Assembly (NCBI GenBank): GCA_007131625.1
Contig: SLQC01000091.1
Location: forward strand, 1-25,424
Length of the DNA stretch: 25,424 nucleotides
Direction of reading: 5' to 3'
Origin: Balneolales bacterium
GTDB lineage: Bacteria > Bacteroidota > Rhodothermia > Balneolales > Natronogracilivirgulaceae
This document shows positions 8,144 to 17,100 of this stretch, one piece after another. Position 1 is the stretch's first letter. Each line of letters starts with the position of its first letter. The notes beneath the pieces are model-generated. The model did not search any database, was not told where the DNA came from, and saw only the letters and a list, made by a program, of their open reading frames with translations. The position numbers and the translations under genes are program-made.

Positions 8144-9907
8144 ATGCTAAATCGTATTTACATTTTTAACACCATCGCAATCGGCTTCCTGTCAGTACTT
8201 ATCCTGGTGTCAGCCTGTACCACTACCGAGCCCGTCGTCAATGCGAATGAGCGGGACCATGACCAGGATTCGGTACGAATAGTCGCCACAGAGGAGAATC
8301 TCTCTCAGGGACGTTCCTACTTTATTCGCGGAATTACCGCAATGGAACTGGGTGATCTGGAAGCGGCCGAGGTTCTGTTGACCCGGGCCGAAGCTTCCCT
8401 GCCTCAAAGTTCTGGTGTCTATTTCGCATTGGCCGAACTCTATTTGGAGATGGAAGACTACACTACCGGCATCCTTTACGGAGAAAAAGCAGTTGAACTG
8501 GATCCTGACAACAAATGGTTTCGGTTTCTACTGGTCGACGGTTACCAGGCATCCGGCAACAACACAGAGGTTATGAATCAGCTGGAAGAGTTGCATGAGC
8601 GCTTGCCATCTGACCTCGAAGTCCTCTATATGAAAGCCCAAGTTCAGGCGCAGATGGGAGAATACGCCCGGTCAAACAAAACTTATGAACGAATTCTGAA
8701 CCTGACTGGTCCGGATCGGTCCATTCATTATCAGCGGATAAGCAACTTCACACGTCTTGAAGAGACGGATGCCATTATTGAAGAGCTCAAGAAAGTACTT
8801 AAGCTGGATCCCGGCAACATCAATACCCTGCTCATGCTCAACCAGTTTTATATAGAACAGGGTCAGATTGACGATGCCCACGAGGTGTTAAAAAAGGCAC
8901 AGGAGCGCAATCCTCGACATCCCGAAGCACTGGTCAATCATGCTGATATCCACATTAACCGGGAAGAGTGGGAAATAGCGGGCAGGCTACTGCAGGATCT
9001 GGTTGGCGATACGCTTGTATCTTCTGGAAACAAGCTGGAGATTGTGCAGTATATCATCAGCCGGTTTTCCAATGATCCCGGCAACGAATCGCTTCGGCAG
9101 ACCACAGCATCCCTGATCAACACCTTGCTCGATACCGAGCCGGGGAACGGACTTGCTCATGCCATGGCAGCCGAATTTTACTTGAAGTCGGACAACGGTG
9201 ACCAGTCTCTTTATCACCTTCGCAAAACTGTTGAACTGATGCCGGAAAACGATGCCGCCTGGCGTCAGCTTATCCAGTCCTACTATGTTGAGGGATACTA
9301 TGAAAAGGCCATTGCATCGGGGAAAAAAGCTAACCAGCATGTTCCTGAGGATGCCTTTATCCAGTTTTTTATGGGTGGATCCTATTTTCTTCTTGAGAAA
9401 TACGATGAGGCCATCATGTGGCTGAAGGCCGCATCTGAACTGCCGTCGCGATCGGCGTTCCGGTCCATCATCTTCGGCACACTTGGGGATACATTCGCCT
9501 CGCTTGACCGCTGGAAAGATGCTGACGACGCTTATGAAGAAGCCATTACGCTGGATTTCGACAACGATGTCGCGCTCAACAATTACGCCTATTATCTATC
9601 CGAACGGGAAGAGAGACTGGATCAGGCAAAGAATATGGCCAAGCGCGCACTGGAATTGAATCCGGACAATTCTGCTTATTTGGATACCATGGGCTGGATT
9701 TACTACAAAATGGGTGACTATGAAAGCGCGCATAAGTACATCAATGCTTCAATTGAAACCGGTGATGCCAGTGCAGAGGTCATGGAGCATATGGGGGATG
9801 TGTATGATCAGCTCGGAGAGCCCGATCGTGCCCTCTACTGGTGGCAGAAATCCCTGGGAGAGGACAAAACCCGCACTCACCTTAAAGAACGACTGCATAT
9901 CAACTGA
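8144..9907 (+). CDS. Tetratricopeptide-repeat lipoprotein
   Basis: 587 residues. The N-terminus is a lipoprotein signal: a hydrophobic core (about 9-22), then VSAC with Cys25 as the lipidation site and TTTEP after it. The rest is TPR helices from about residue 50 to 575, with recurring patterns such as ALAELYLEMEDYTTGILYGEKAVELDPDN (given here in pieces: ALAELYLEMEDY then YGEKAVELDPDN) and AKRALELNPDNSAYLDTMGW. The fold suggests a protein-binding scaffold at the periplasmic side of the outer or inner membrane. In Bacteroidota-like genomes a TPR protein commonly precedes DUF4292 and M23/EnvC-like genes, as here, so an envelope-assembly role is inferred. The partner is unknown. The ATG at 8144 has no Shine-Dalgarno. 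Confidence 0.9.
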   Translation: MLNRIYIFNTIAIGFLSVLILVSACTTTEPVVNANERDHDQDSVRIVATEENLSQGRSYFIRGITAMELGDLEAAEVLLTRAEASLPQSSGVYFALAELYLEMEDYTTGILYGEKAVELDPDNKWFRFLLVDGYQASGNNTEVMNQLEELHERLPSDLEVLYMKAQVQAQMGEYARSNKTYERILNLTGPDRSIHYQRISNFTRLEETDAIIEELKKVLKLDPGNINTLLMLNQFYIEQGQIDDAHEVLKKAQERNPRHPEALVNHADIHINREEWEIAGRLLQDLVGDTLVSSGNKLEIVQYIISRFSNDPGNESLRQTTASLINTLLDTEPGNGLAHAMAAEFYLKSDNGDQSLYHLRKTVELMPENDAAWRQLIQSYYVEGYYEKAIASGKKANQHVPEDAFIQFFMGGSYFLLEKYDEAIMWLKAASELPSRSAFRSIIFGTLGDTFASLDRWKDADDAYEEAITLDFDNDVALNNYAYYLSEREERLDQAKNMAKRALELNPDNSAYLDTMGWIYYKMGDYESAHKYINASIETGDASAEVMEHMGDVYDQLGEPDRALYWWQKSLGEDKTRTHLKERLHIN

Positions 9908-9956
9908 TTTTACCGGTATGCATTAAAACGGTCCACCCGGGTTGATCGATATGTAA

Positions 9957-9972
9957 CGGACACCGCTGTCCG
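9957..9972 (+). other. Stem-loop between the TPR and DUF4292 genes
   Basis: CGGACA-CCGC-TGTCCG is a perfect 6-bp stem with a four-base loop, in the 92-base gap between the two genes. A short T-rich stretch (CTCTATTTTA) follows only about 10 bases later. It could be an attenuator, an mRNA-processing site or a weak terminator; it is too short to decide. Confidence 0.35.
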
Positions 9973-9999
9973 ACCGGAATTCTCTATTTTAGTCACATA

Positions 10000-10890
10000 A
10001 TGGAACAAACGGCCACCGAATTATCACAAATTGACAAACAGTGTCCGATGAACACGCACGTTTTTTGGAACCGGCAAAATCCAGCTTGCCGGCAAAGCTC
10101 ATTGTACCGTCAAGGTTTGGTGAACCGCCACAATCCAACCGCCACCGGTTTCCTAGTGGCGCTTCTGCTTCTTGCCGCCGCCGCCTGTTCCCCACCGGAA
10201 ATCATGCTTCTTGAGACCGGGACATTTGAACCGTCGGATATCGACAAACACGACTTTTACGAACAGTATGTTGCCGGCAACCGCTCACTTATCTCACTGA
10301 GCGGAAGAGCAAATGTACAGGTCAGCGAACCGGGCAATACTAAACGGCTGACTGTCTCATTTCAATCCGACCGCCGGGAGAGTCTGATGACCCTGCGAAA
10401 CAATTTGGGTATCGAAGGGGGACGGATCTACAGCAATCCCGATTCGGTCATCATTTACAATCGGCTTGAAGACATTGCACACAAAATGTCACATGAAGAT
10501 GCCACCTGGTTCTATCTCAATGGTGTTGCCGCCATGAATCTGCTGCAGTTACTGGATCCGATTTCCGAACCTGAGCATATTCACCGCATTTTTGAAAACG
10601 ATACATTCTATCTGGTTGAAACCGACCAGGGAGACAGACACTATTTTGAAAAGGATCAATTGGTCCTGAGGCGCACCGATCGCAAAGTATATCAACCGGA
10701 AGCATACAGTACGTTTCAATTCGACAATTTTGTCGATATCGAGGGGTTTCGGTTGCCGCGACGGCTCCAAATATTGAGTTACGATGAAAAATCCAATATT
10801 TTTCTGGTGATTCGAGCGTTGGACATCAATCCTGCCAACCTGGAATTTGACCCGAATATTCCCGGGGACATCGAAATAGACCGGATATGA
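10000..10890 (+). CDS. DUF4292 family lipoprotein
   Basis: 296 residues from the ATG at 10000. A hydrophobic run FLVALLLLAAAAC (51-63) ends in a lipobox with Cys63. The 50 residues before it are unusually long for a signal peptide, so the true start may be Met17 (10048) or the GTG at 10120, which has AAGG just upstream and would give a normal signal. The mature part is beta-rich with GRANVQV, LGIEGGRIY and FVDIEGFRLPRRLQI, as in the DUF4292 family, whose fold resembles the lipoprotein carriers LolA/LolB. The molecular role is not established. Its stop overlaps the start of the EnvC-like gene by four bases (ATGA), so the two are translationally coupled. Confidence 0.82.
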   Translation: MEQTATELSQIDKQCPMNTHVFWNRQNPACRQSSLYRQGLVNRHNPTATGFLVALLLLAAAACSPPEIMLLETGTFEPSDIDKHDFYEQYVAGNRSLISLSGRANVQVSEPGNTKRLTVSFQSDRRESLMTLRNNLGIEGGRIYSNPDSVIIYNRLEDIAHKMSHEDATWFYLNGVAAMNLLQLLDPISEPEHIHRIFENDTFYLVETDQGDRHYFEKDQLVLRRTDRKVYQPEAYSTFQFDNFVDIEGFRLPRRLQILSYDEKSNIFLVIRALDINPANLEFDPNIPGDIEIDRI

Positions 10891-12227
10891 ACCGACTAAT
10901 ATTGCCATTGCTTGTTTTGTTTTTTTTCGGATACTCTACCGGTATCCGAGCTCAGAACTATCAGAATATCCGCATAGAACTTCAGAAGCAACAGGAAGAT
11001 GCACAGTCGGACATTCAGTCGCTTCGAAGGCAGATCATCGGGTTTCAGGAGCAGATTTCAGTGGCAACCGACGAATATACCCGCAATTACGAGCAGTTCC
11101 AGAATCTGCAGCGTGAATTGGCATTGCGTAATGCTGTTATTCGGGCCATTGAAGAGGAGCGCGCCTCCATTCTTGAGGAACTCCGTATCACCCAGGATCA
11201 GATCGACGATCTTACGAAAGACCTGAATATCATCATCGACAACTACAAATCCACTTTATCCTATCTCTATAAACACGGACGAATGCCGGATGAAGTGATG
11301 TTGATGACATCTACCTCCATCAACCAGATGCTGGTCCGTTCCTATTATCTTCGCCGTTTTGAGGATTATCGACAAAAACAGGCGTTACAGATAAACGAAA
11401 TGCAGGAGGAGTTGAAACTGAGGGAGTCCGAACTTGAAGAGGCCCGGCTGCGCAACCGGGAAATTATCGACGAAGCGGAACTGGAACGGCAAGAGCTGGA
11501 ACAAATCAAACTACGTCTGGAGCGGCAGGTCGCGGAACTGCGCCGGAATAGAGATCGGTTGGAACAGCGGATGAATGCCACCCGGAGCGAGGCAGTGTCG
11601 TTGGAAAACACATTGACCGAATTAATCGAGGAAGAGTCGCGCATACGCGAAGCAGAACAGGAGCGACTCGAAAGACTCGAACAGGAGCGTCAGCGGCGCC
11701 TCGCCAGCGCCGAAAATATCCGTAGCCGGCGGGAACGTGAAACACAAATCGCCCGCTATTCAACACCGGTCCGGTCGACGGAACTCCCGACCGACGAGCA
11801 AATCCGGGAACTGGAGATTGCATTTGAAGATATGAAAGGCAATATACCGTGGCCTGTATCATCCGGTGTAGTTTCTGCCCGTTTCGGGAACCGTGTAAAT
11901 CCGGTTTACGGCACAAGTATCGATAATCCCGGCATCGAAATTGTAACCGAGCCCCGCAGCGAGGTCCGCTCTGTACATGACGGTTATGTTTTTTCCGTTC
12001 AGCCCATCTCCGGGTTTGGAAACTGTGTATTTGTGAAGCATGGCCGTTATATTACCGTCTATGGTAATATGAGTGACATCTTTGTAAGCCGGAACAGCTA
12101 TGTCGGTAAAGGGGAATTACTCGGGCGGTCCGGTGATGAAGATTCACTACGGGGCGCCTCACTTTTTTTCATGATTCGCGACCAGAACACTAATCTGGAT
12201 CCGGAAATCTGGATTACCGGTGGGTGA
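10887..12227 (+). CDS. EnvC-like murein hydrolase activator with degenerate LytM (M23) domain
   Basis: 446 residues. A signal peptide (core LILPLLVLFFF) is probably cut after IRA at residues 20-22. Residues 25 to about 290 form a long charged coiled coil rich in Glu, Arg and Gln. Residues 321-446 form a LytM/M23 fold: GVVSARFGNRVNPVYG, VHDGYVFSV, GNCVFVKHGRYITVYGNMS, SLFFMIR. The zinc and catalytic residues of active M23 enzymes are missing: the HxxxD region reads DNPGIE (346-351), YxH is YGN (392-394), and HxH is SLF (425-427). That is the EnvC pattern, in which an inactive LytM domain switches on cell-wall amidases during daughter-cell separation. Acting as an activator is thus more likely than acting as an endopeptidase. 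No amidase gene is nearby. Confidence 0.9.
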   Translation: MNRLILPLLVLFFFGYSTGIRAQNYQNIRIELQKQQEDAQSDIQSLRRQIIGFQEQISVATDEYTRNYEQFQNLQRELALRNAVIRAIEEERASILEELRITQDQIDDLTKDLNIIIDNYKSTLSYLYKHGRMPDEVMLMTSTSINQMLVRSYYLRRFEDYRQKQALQINEMQEELKLRESELEEARLRNREIIDEAELERQELEQIKLRLERQVAELRRNRDRLEQRMNATRSEAVSLENTLTELIEEESRIREAEQERLERLEQERQRRLASAENIRSRRERETQIARYSTPVRSTELPTDEQIRELEIAFEDMKGNIPWPVSSGVVSARFGNRVNPVYGTSIDNPGIEIVTEPRSEVRSVHDGYVFSVQPISGFGNCVFVKHGRYITVYGNMSDIFVSRNSYVGKGELLGRSGDEDSLRGASLFFMIRDQNTNLDPEIWITGG

Positions 12228-12275
12228 GTTGCTATCCCTGCCCAATTCGTTATACTTCCGTCAACTGTCCCTTCT

Positions 12276-12719
12276 ATGTCTCATCAAAAACAACAAATAG
12301 CTCGCTCTTTTGCATTTACCGGTGCCACTCTGTTGATCGGTGTGGTCGTCTTCTTTTTTACACAGGGGTTGATCCCGTTTGTCGAACTGCCCGATATTGC
12401 TGGGTCGGTCTTTACCCTCGGTTTTATTCTTGTTTTTCTGAACCTGAGTTTTGTGCTGGGTCGCCGATTCTGCAGCCGGACTTTTGAGATGGAGCGATTT
12501 CCCTACGTTCTCGGCATTGTGCTGATTCTGCCGACTTTGATCCTCTCGTTGCTCACCGAGCGTTTTGACGGAATCACGGCACTGCTGCTCTTTTTTACCA
12601 TCATCACAACCGCCAGCATCGTCGGCACTTTTCTCGGTATCAGAAGTGGCCGGCGGAAACGAGACAAACTCATCAGAGAAGCCCTTGAAACCGGATCAAC
12701 CGGGGTAAAGGAGGTGTGA
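12276..12719 (+). CDS. Small integral membrane protein of unknown function
   Basis: 147 residues with four predicted transmembrane helices (about 12-30, 42-62, 76-93 and 99-119) and a basic cytosolic tail starting RSGRRKRDK. I do not recognise a family. The ATG at 12276 lies 48 bases after the EnvC-like stop on the same strand, so it is probably the last gene of that operon. The codon pattern and hydrophobic periodicity support real coding over the overlapping alternative frame. The even helix count and C-terminal basic cluster suggest both ends face the cytosol. A link to envelope biogenesis is inferred only from position. Confidence 0.7.
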   Translation: MSHQKQQIARSFAFTGATLLIGVVVFFFTQGLIPFVELPDIAGSVFTLGFILVFLNLSFVLGRRFCSRTFEMERFPYVLGIVLILPTLILSLLTERFDGITALLLFFTIITTASIVGTFLGIRSGRRKRDKLIREALETGSTGVKEV

Positions 12720-12731
12720 GTTTTTGTCATG

Positions 12732-12753
12732 ACCGGCAAGCATGCCAGCCGGT
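12732..12753 (+). other. Stem-loop after the membrane-protein gene
   Basis: ACCGGC and GCCGGT form a perfect 6-bp stem (7 bp with a flanking G-U pair) around a 10-base loop, 12 bases after the stop codon. No U-tract follows, so it is not a standard intrinsic terminator, but it may mark the end of the envelope operon. A second, wider inverted repeat GGCCAC/GTGGCC (12757-12762 and 12802-12807) follows. A 72-codon frame across this gap (12729-12947) shows no protein-like features. Confidence 0.35.
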
Positions 12754-12869
12754 TGGGGCCACTGTTTGCCCGGCTTGGTATGCCAGTCAATTCTCATGGT
12801 TGTGGCCGGATCATTTTGCAAGCTTATAAAGTTTCACCCGTTTTTACAACTGCAAGGAAAATCATATAC

Positions 12870-12900
12870 TTGAATTTACAGGTTCGTTTTGCTACGTTTC
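12870..12900 (+). promoter_or_regulatory. Candidate Bacteroidota-type promoter for the lyase-like gene
   Basis: TTG at 12870-12872, a 20-base spacer, then TACGTTTC at 12893-12900. This matches seven of eight positions of TAnnTTTG with a spacing in the accepted range for Bacteroidota sigma factors. The implied start would leave a leader of roughly 45 bases before the ATG at 12953. It is a pattern match only, and whether this lineage uses that consensus is not known from the window. Confidence 0.35.
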
Positions 12901-12952
12901 ATACAGGGTTAGGTCAATTCACTCTTCTGTCAATAAATATTGTGTAACCGAA

Positions 12953-14137
12953 ATGCTTTCCAGGGGAACAAAAATAACTGATGAATACTCTCGCTCCGAA
13001 GATCCCAAAACAGGTGCAATCGTCCATCGCCTGACGCACAGTGTCGGTGGCAACCATGGCTTGTTCTTTCTCACGCCATCGATTCGTCCCGGGCGATCCG
13101 GCCAGGTTACTTTCGTAACGCATCGGGCTCATATCCCTCAGATCTGCCTTTTCGATTTCAGCAATAAGGCTGCGACTGTTCTGACAGACGAGCCTGACAT
13201 CCATCCGTTTTCGCCGGCTTTCTCAGCCGACGGAAAATGTATCTATTTTTCTACCCGACAAGGGGTGATTGGATCGGTTGAGCCTGAATCGCTCGACGTG
13301 AAGGAGCATGCCCGACTGGAGCAGGCTGCAATGGGCGAATGTGCACCGAGCAGGGATGGCCGATGGATTGTCATTGCGTACAAGCGTCAGCAGCGCCACG
13401 GGCTGTTGTTGCTTGACCTCATGAGCGGTACGAATGAAATCCTTTTTGAAGGCCACATGAAAATTCTGCACCCGCAATTCCACCCTTTGGATTCGGACAT
13501 TATCATCTTTGCTGGAGATCCCGCACCGCGACTGTGGATGATCCGGCGTGGCGAGAAGAAGCCGACCTGCCTTTACAAAAATGACACGGATGAGTTTATC
13601 GTCCATGAGTCGTTTTTAAATAAATCCAACGATTTAATATTCGCGATCTGGCCTTACCGATTGGCGCGTATGAACCTGTACGAGAGAAAAATTCGCACCA
13701 TTGCGGAGATAAACGCCTGGCATATGGTCTCAGACCCGTCCGGCCGAGTGATAGTCGCTGATACCACACGACCCGACCGCGGTCTATTGCTGATCGACCC
13801 ATCGACCGGTTTATATGAGACGCTCTGTTATCCGGATGCCTCCTGTAAAGGCAGCCAGTGGGATGAGGATCACCCTGCCGGTCCGGAAGTCTGGGCGGCT
13901 CTGCGCGATCAAAGCGGCGAGGACTTGAGTTGGATGGAGATGAAGACCGACGAGGTCTATGGCCCGCAATCTACACATCCGCACCCATCGTTTGACCATA
14001 CGGGCAAGCAGGTGAGCTTTACTTCAGACCGGTCCAACTCGCCCGAGGTGTACGTGGTTGAAGCCGAACCATACATCGAGCGTCTTGAAGCGAGAAAGCA
14101 GGAGCAGTTCGATTCCTTACCAAAATCCAGTTCTTAA
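12953..14137 (+). CDS. Oligogalacturonate lyase-like beta-propeller protein (PL22 type)
   Basis: 394 residues without a signal peptide, hence cytosolic. It has propeller blades with TolB-like signatures (FSPAFSADGKCIYFST, HPQFHPLDSDIIIF, VSFTSDRSNSPEVYVV). The arrangement matches oligogalacturonate lyase: DPKTGAIVHRLT near the N-terminus, His218 in VHES, His257 in AWHMVSDPSGR, and QSTHPH with Gln339, His342 and His344. In the characterised Yersinia enzyme a Gln-x2-His-x-His set plus an upstream His bind manganese, and another His acts as base; the same spacing is seen here. The family cleaves short galacturonate oligomers by beta-elimination. No other pectin genes are present, so substrate and role are uncertain, and a divergent relative is possible. 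Its stop is four bases from that of the convergent addA. Confidence 0.78.
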   Translation: MLSRGTKITDEYSRSEDPKTGAIVHRLTHSVGGNHGLFFLTPSIRPGRSGQVTFVTHRAHIPQICLFDFSNKAATVLTDEPDIHPFSPAFSADGKCIYFSTRQGVIGSVEPESLDVKEHARLEQAAMGECAPSRDGRWIVIAYKRQQRHGLLLLDLMSGTNEILFEGHMKILHPQFHPLDSDIIIFAGDPAPRLWMIRRGEKKPTCLYKNDTDEFIVHESFLNKSNDLIFAIWPYRLARMNLYERKIRTIAEINAWHMVSDPSGRVIVADTTRPDRGLLLIDPSTGLYETLCYPDASCKGSQWDEDHPAGPEVWAALRDQSGEDLSWMEMKTDEVYGPQSTHPHPSFDHTGKQVSFTSDRSNSPEVYVVEAEPYIERLEARKQEQFDSLPKSSS

Positions 14138-14141
14138 GGAT

Positions 14142-17100
14142 TCAGACCTCATTATCTGTCAATTCGGAGAGGGGGACAGCAATTCCATTGTCGGGCCAGG
14201 TATACAGCAACCAAACACGCGTAGACGGGATTTTTTTTCCGGTGATTGCCCCGTATGCCTGCTGGTATGCCCGAATCTGCCGGTCATAACCGAATATCTT
14301 TGCATGATTCCGGAAAACAGCCACATCGGGCGAATCTGCATCAGACGAATCTGCATTGACTGCTTCACCAATTGGTGAAGCAGTTACAGACGAACCAGCA
14401 TCGGGTGATTTCACGCCGGATAATTTGGCATCAAGTGATTTTGCCGCAATGGATCTATGATCAGAAGAATTGGAAACCGGAGATTTCAAGTCCACCGGAC
14501 CTGTTTTTACGTCAACAATATGTTCCCGGCCTTCGCGATCACGTATGACGATATCGATGCTTCCCCGCAGGGTGACGGTTCGGTCGGTGGCGTTACCCGT
14601 ATAGGAACCATCATCAGAGCCAGTGTAGGAAGTGGTATCGGAACCAGTATAGGAATCATCATCAGAACCAGCCTCGGAACCAGTATTTGTTTCACCTGCA
14701 GCTATTGCATCGCTGACCGTTTCTTCTGTTCCAGTAGAACCGGGCGTGCTTCGGGTTGTCCATTCAAAAGCTGTTTCATACCGTTTCAACACTTCCTTTC
14801 CAAAAACTCTGCGAATCCCCTCCGCCGCATTCCGGCAATGGCGGATCAGTTCTTTCCCGTTTTGGTTGATGACCTCGTACGGATCCGGATAACCCATCTG
14901 AATGAGTTCCCTGCGCCAAAACTTGCCAATCCGTTCATTTATATCCACGGAAACCGACGGTTCTTTGCTCTGCTTCCCGGACTGACCAGGGACCAGTTGC
15001 TCATCCAACCCGAACTCCATAGTCCGGTGGATGAGAGTGCCGGCATCGACCGGTTTGAGTCCGGTCCACTGGAATTCCAGCTGGGAGCCCCCTGTTACCG
15101 TCATTTCCGGTATGCCCGTTTCATCCTTGTCACCTTTTTTGTCCATTTCCAGATGCAATCCCGATGCTGTGACCACCTCCCGGGATACTCTTTGCGTGGC
15201 ATTCACAAGTACTGTGTGATTTCGGTCCAGAATACTCGGTTTTTTACTTGCGCCGGCAGCGTTGGGTTTTTTTTCTGGAACAGATGATTCCGTACTGTCG
15301 GCTTGCATCTCAGGGACATGCGTTACATTGCTTTTGGACTGATTACCTGAAATATATTGCGCCTCTGTACCATGTGGGAATTGTGAACCGATCACTGCCA
15401 GTTCCTCGAGCTCCTCCACCGACAGTTCCACCATTCGGATTCCGTCCTGCGCATCCGGTGGCTCCTCCTGAAGCAGGGGCTCCAGATAACATGCAAACGA
15501 TCCGCGAGCACCACTTTTTAGAGGTTTCGCCATACTCAGCAATACATGGGTCTCCGCACGTGTCACCGCTACATAAAAGAGCCGTTTTGTTTCGGCAATT
15601 CCTCTTTTTTGCTTTTCCCCTTTCAGCACCTGATACAAAAAGGAGGCTTCCGCATCATCAGTCCCCTCCCGGTTTCCGGTCTTGTAGGCTATGGCGGGAA
15701 AGATGAGGCTGTCATTGTCGTCATCAGCCATATAAAGCTGCAGGCCACCGTCATTCTGTCCCGCATACATATCCGGAATGACCACCATCGGGAACTGTAA
15801 TCCTTTCGACCCGTGGATGGTCATAAGCTGAATCGGCGCCGGGTCGGGCTGTTCCGCTTCGGAATCCCTGGCTTCTTCACGAATGCGGTTCGCCAAAAAT
15901 TCTGTAATTTCGAAAAGGGTCCCCCGTCCCGAACTTTCCAGATTGCGAATCACATCCAGCAGCTTCACAAGGTTTTCGCGGATCTGTGAATCACCGGCAC
16001 TTCCGCCGGCATAAGCACTGTCGGTGAAAAAAGCCTGTTCCAGCAGCTCCGACACACGTGATCCCGGGACATTCTCCCGCAACTCCTGCAGAAACAGCAC
16101 TCCCGTTTCCAGTGCGAAATGATCCGATTCGTTCAGCAGCAGTCCTCCCCATGCAGTATAATCGGATACCGCACTCCAAAAGTTGGGATAATCGTTATTC
16201 GAAGCATTCATCGCTACACGTGTTGCGAGTAAACCCGAATCCGAGAACGAGATCATGGGCGAGCGGAGAAGGCCGACCAGCGAAACATCGTCGTACGCAT
16301 CGAGCAGAAATGACAATAGAAGCCAGGCATCCCGAACTTCCCTTCGCTGATAAAACTGTGTTCCTTTGGCAATGGTAAACGTCAGTCCTGCCTCCTTGAG
16401 CGCCTGTTCCAGTGTGTGCATATGGGATCTGCGCTTGTATAATATGCCGACCGCCTTCTCGCCATCCTGCATCCTGGTTGCGATGGATTGATACAATTTG
16501 TGCTTTCCATCATAGATTTCCCGCAGGAATCGAGCTATTCTGCGAGCTTCCAGAAGCATCACATGATCAGCCAATGCTTCAGCCGGGATCGAAAACCCGC
16601 CATTTTTTTCCCGCAACTTCTTGCAGTCCGCATACAATACACGAATCTCGCCATCGGCTGTGACATTCTTCGACAGCTCGCTGGATGGTGCGGTGAGCGG
16701 CTGATGATGCGCCTCGTAAGACGCCGCTTTTTCCCGCCGGCTGAAAACATGGTGGAACAGGCGATTGACAAAACGGATGACGGTTCGGTTGGATCGGAAA
16801 GAGTAGGAGAGCGGGACCACTTTCAGCGGCAAATCGTCCGAACAGGCACTTACTTGATTCATATCGTGACGAACGCGTCCCATCATGGAGACATCACCGC
16901 CGCGAAAACCGTAAATAGCCTGTTTTACATCTCCAACAATCAGAACTTCTTTTTCCGACGAACGCAGCGGCTTGTCTGCAACATCCCCGAAACCAAGCTT
17001 GCGGATAATCTCCCACTGTCGCCGGTCTGTGTCCTGGAACTCGTCGACAAGGATCTGATCGAACCGATTGCGCATCTGCTTGGTCACCTCCGGATTTTCA

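Noticed and set aside
12729..12947. 72-codon plus-strand frame before the lyase-like gene
   Set aside because: Runs through inverted repeats and a candidate promoter, and has no protein-like pattern.
14457..15287. Plus-strand frame of 276 codons antisense to addA
   Set aside because: It lies wholly opposite the addA nuclease region, shows no family features, and its cysteine- and phenylalanine-rich make-up is typical of an antisense shadow.
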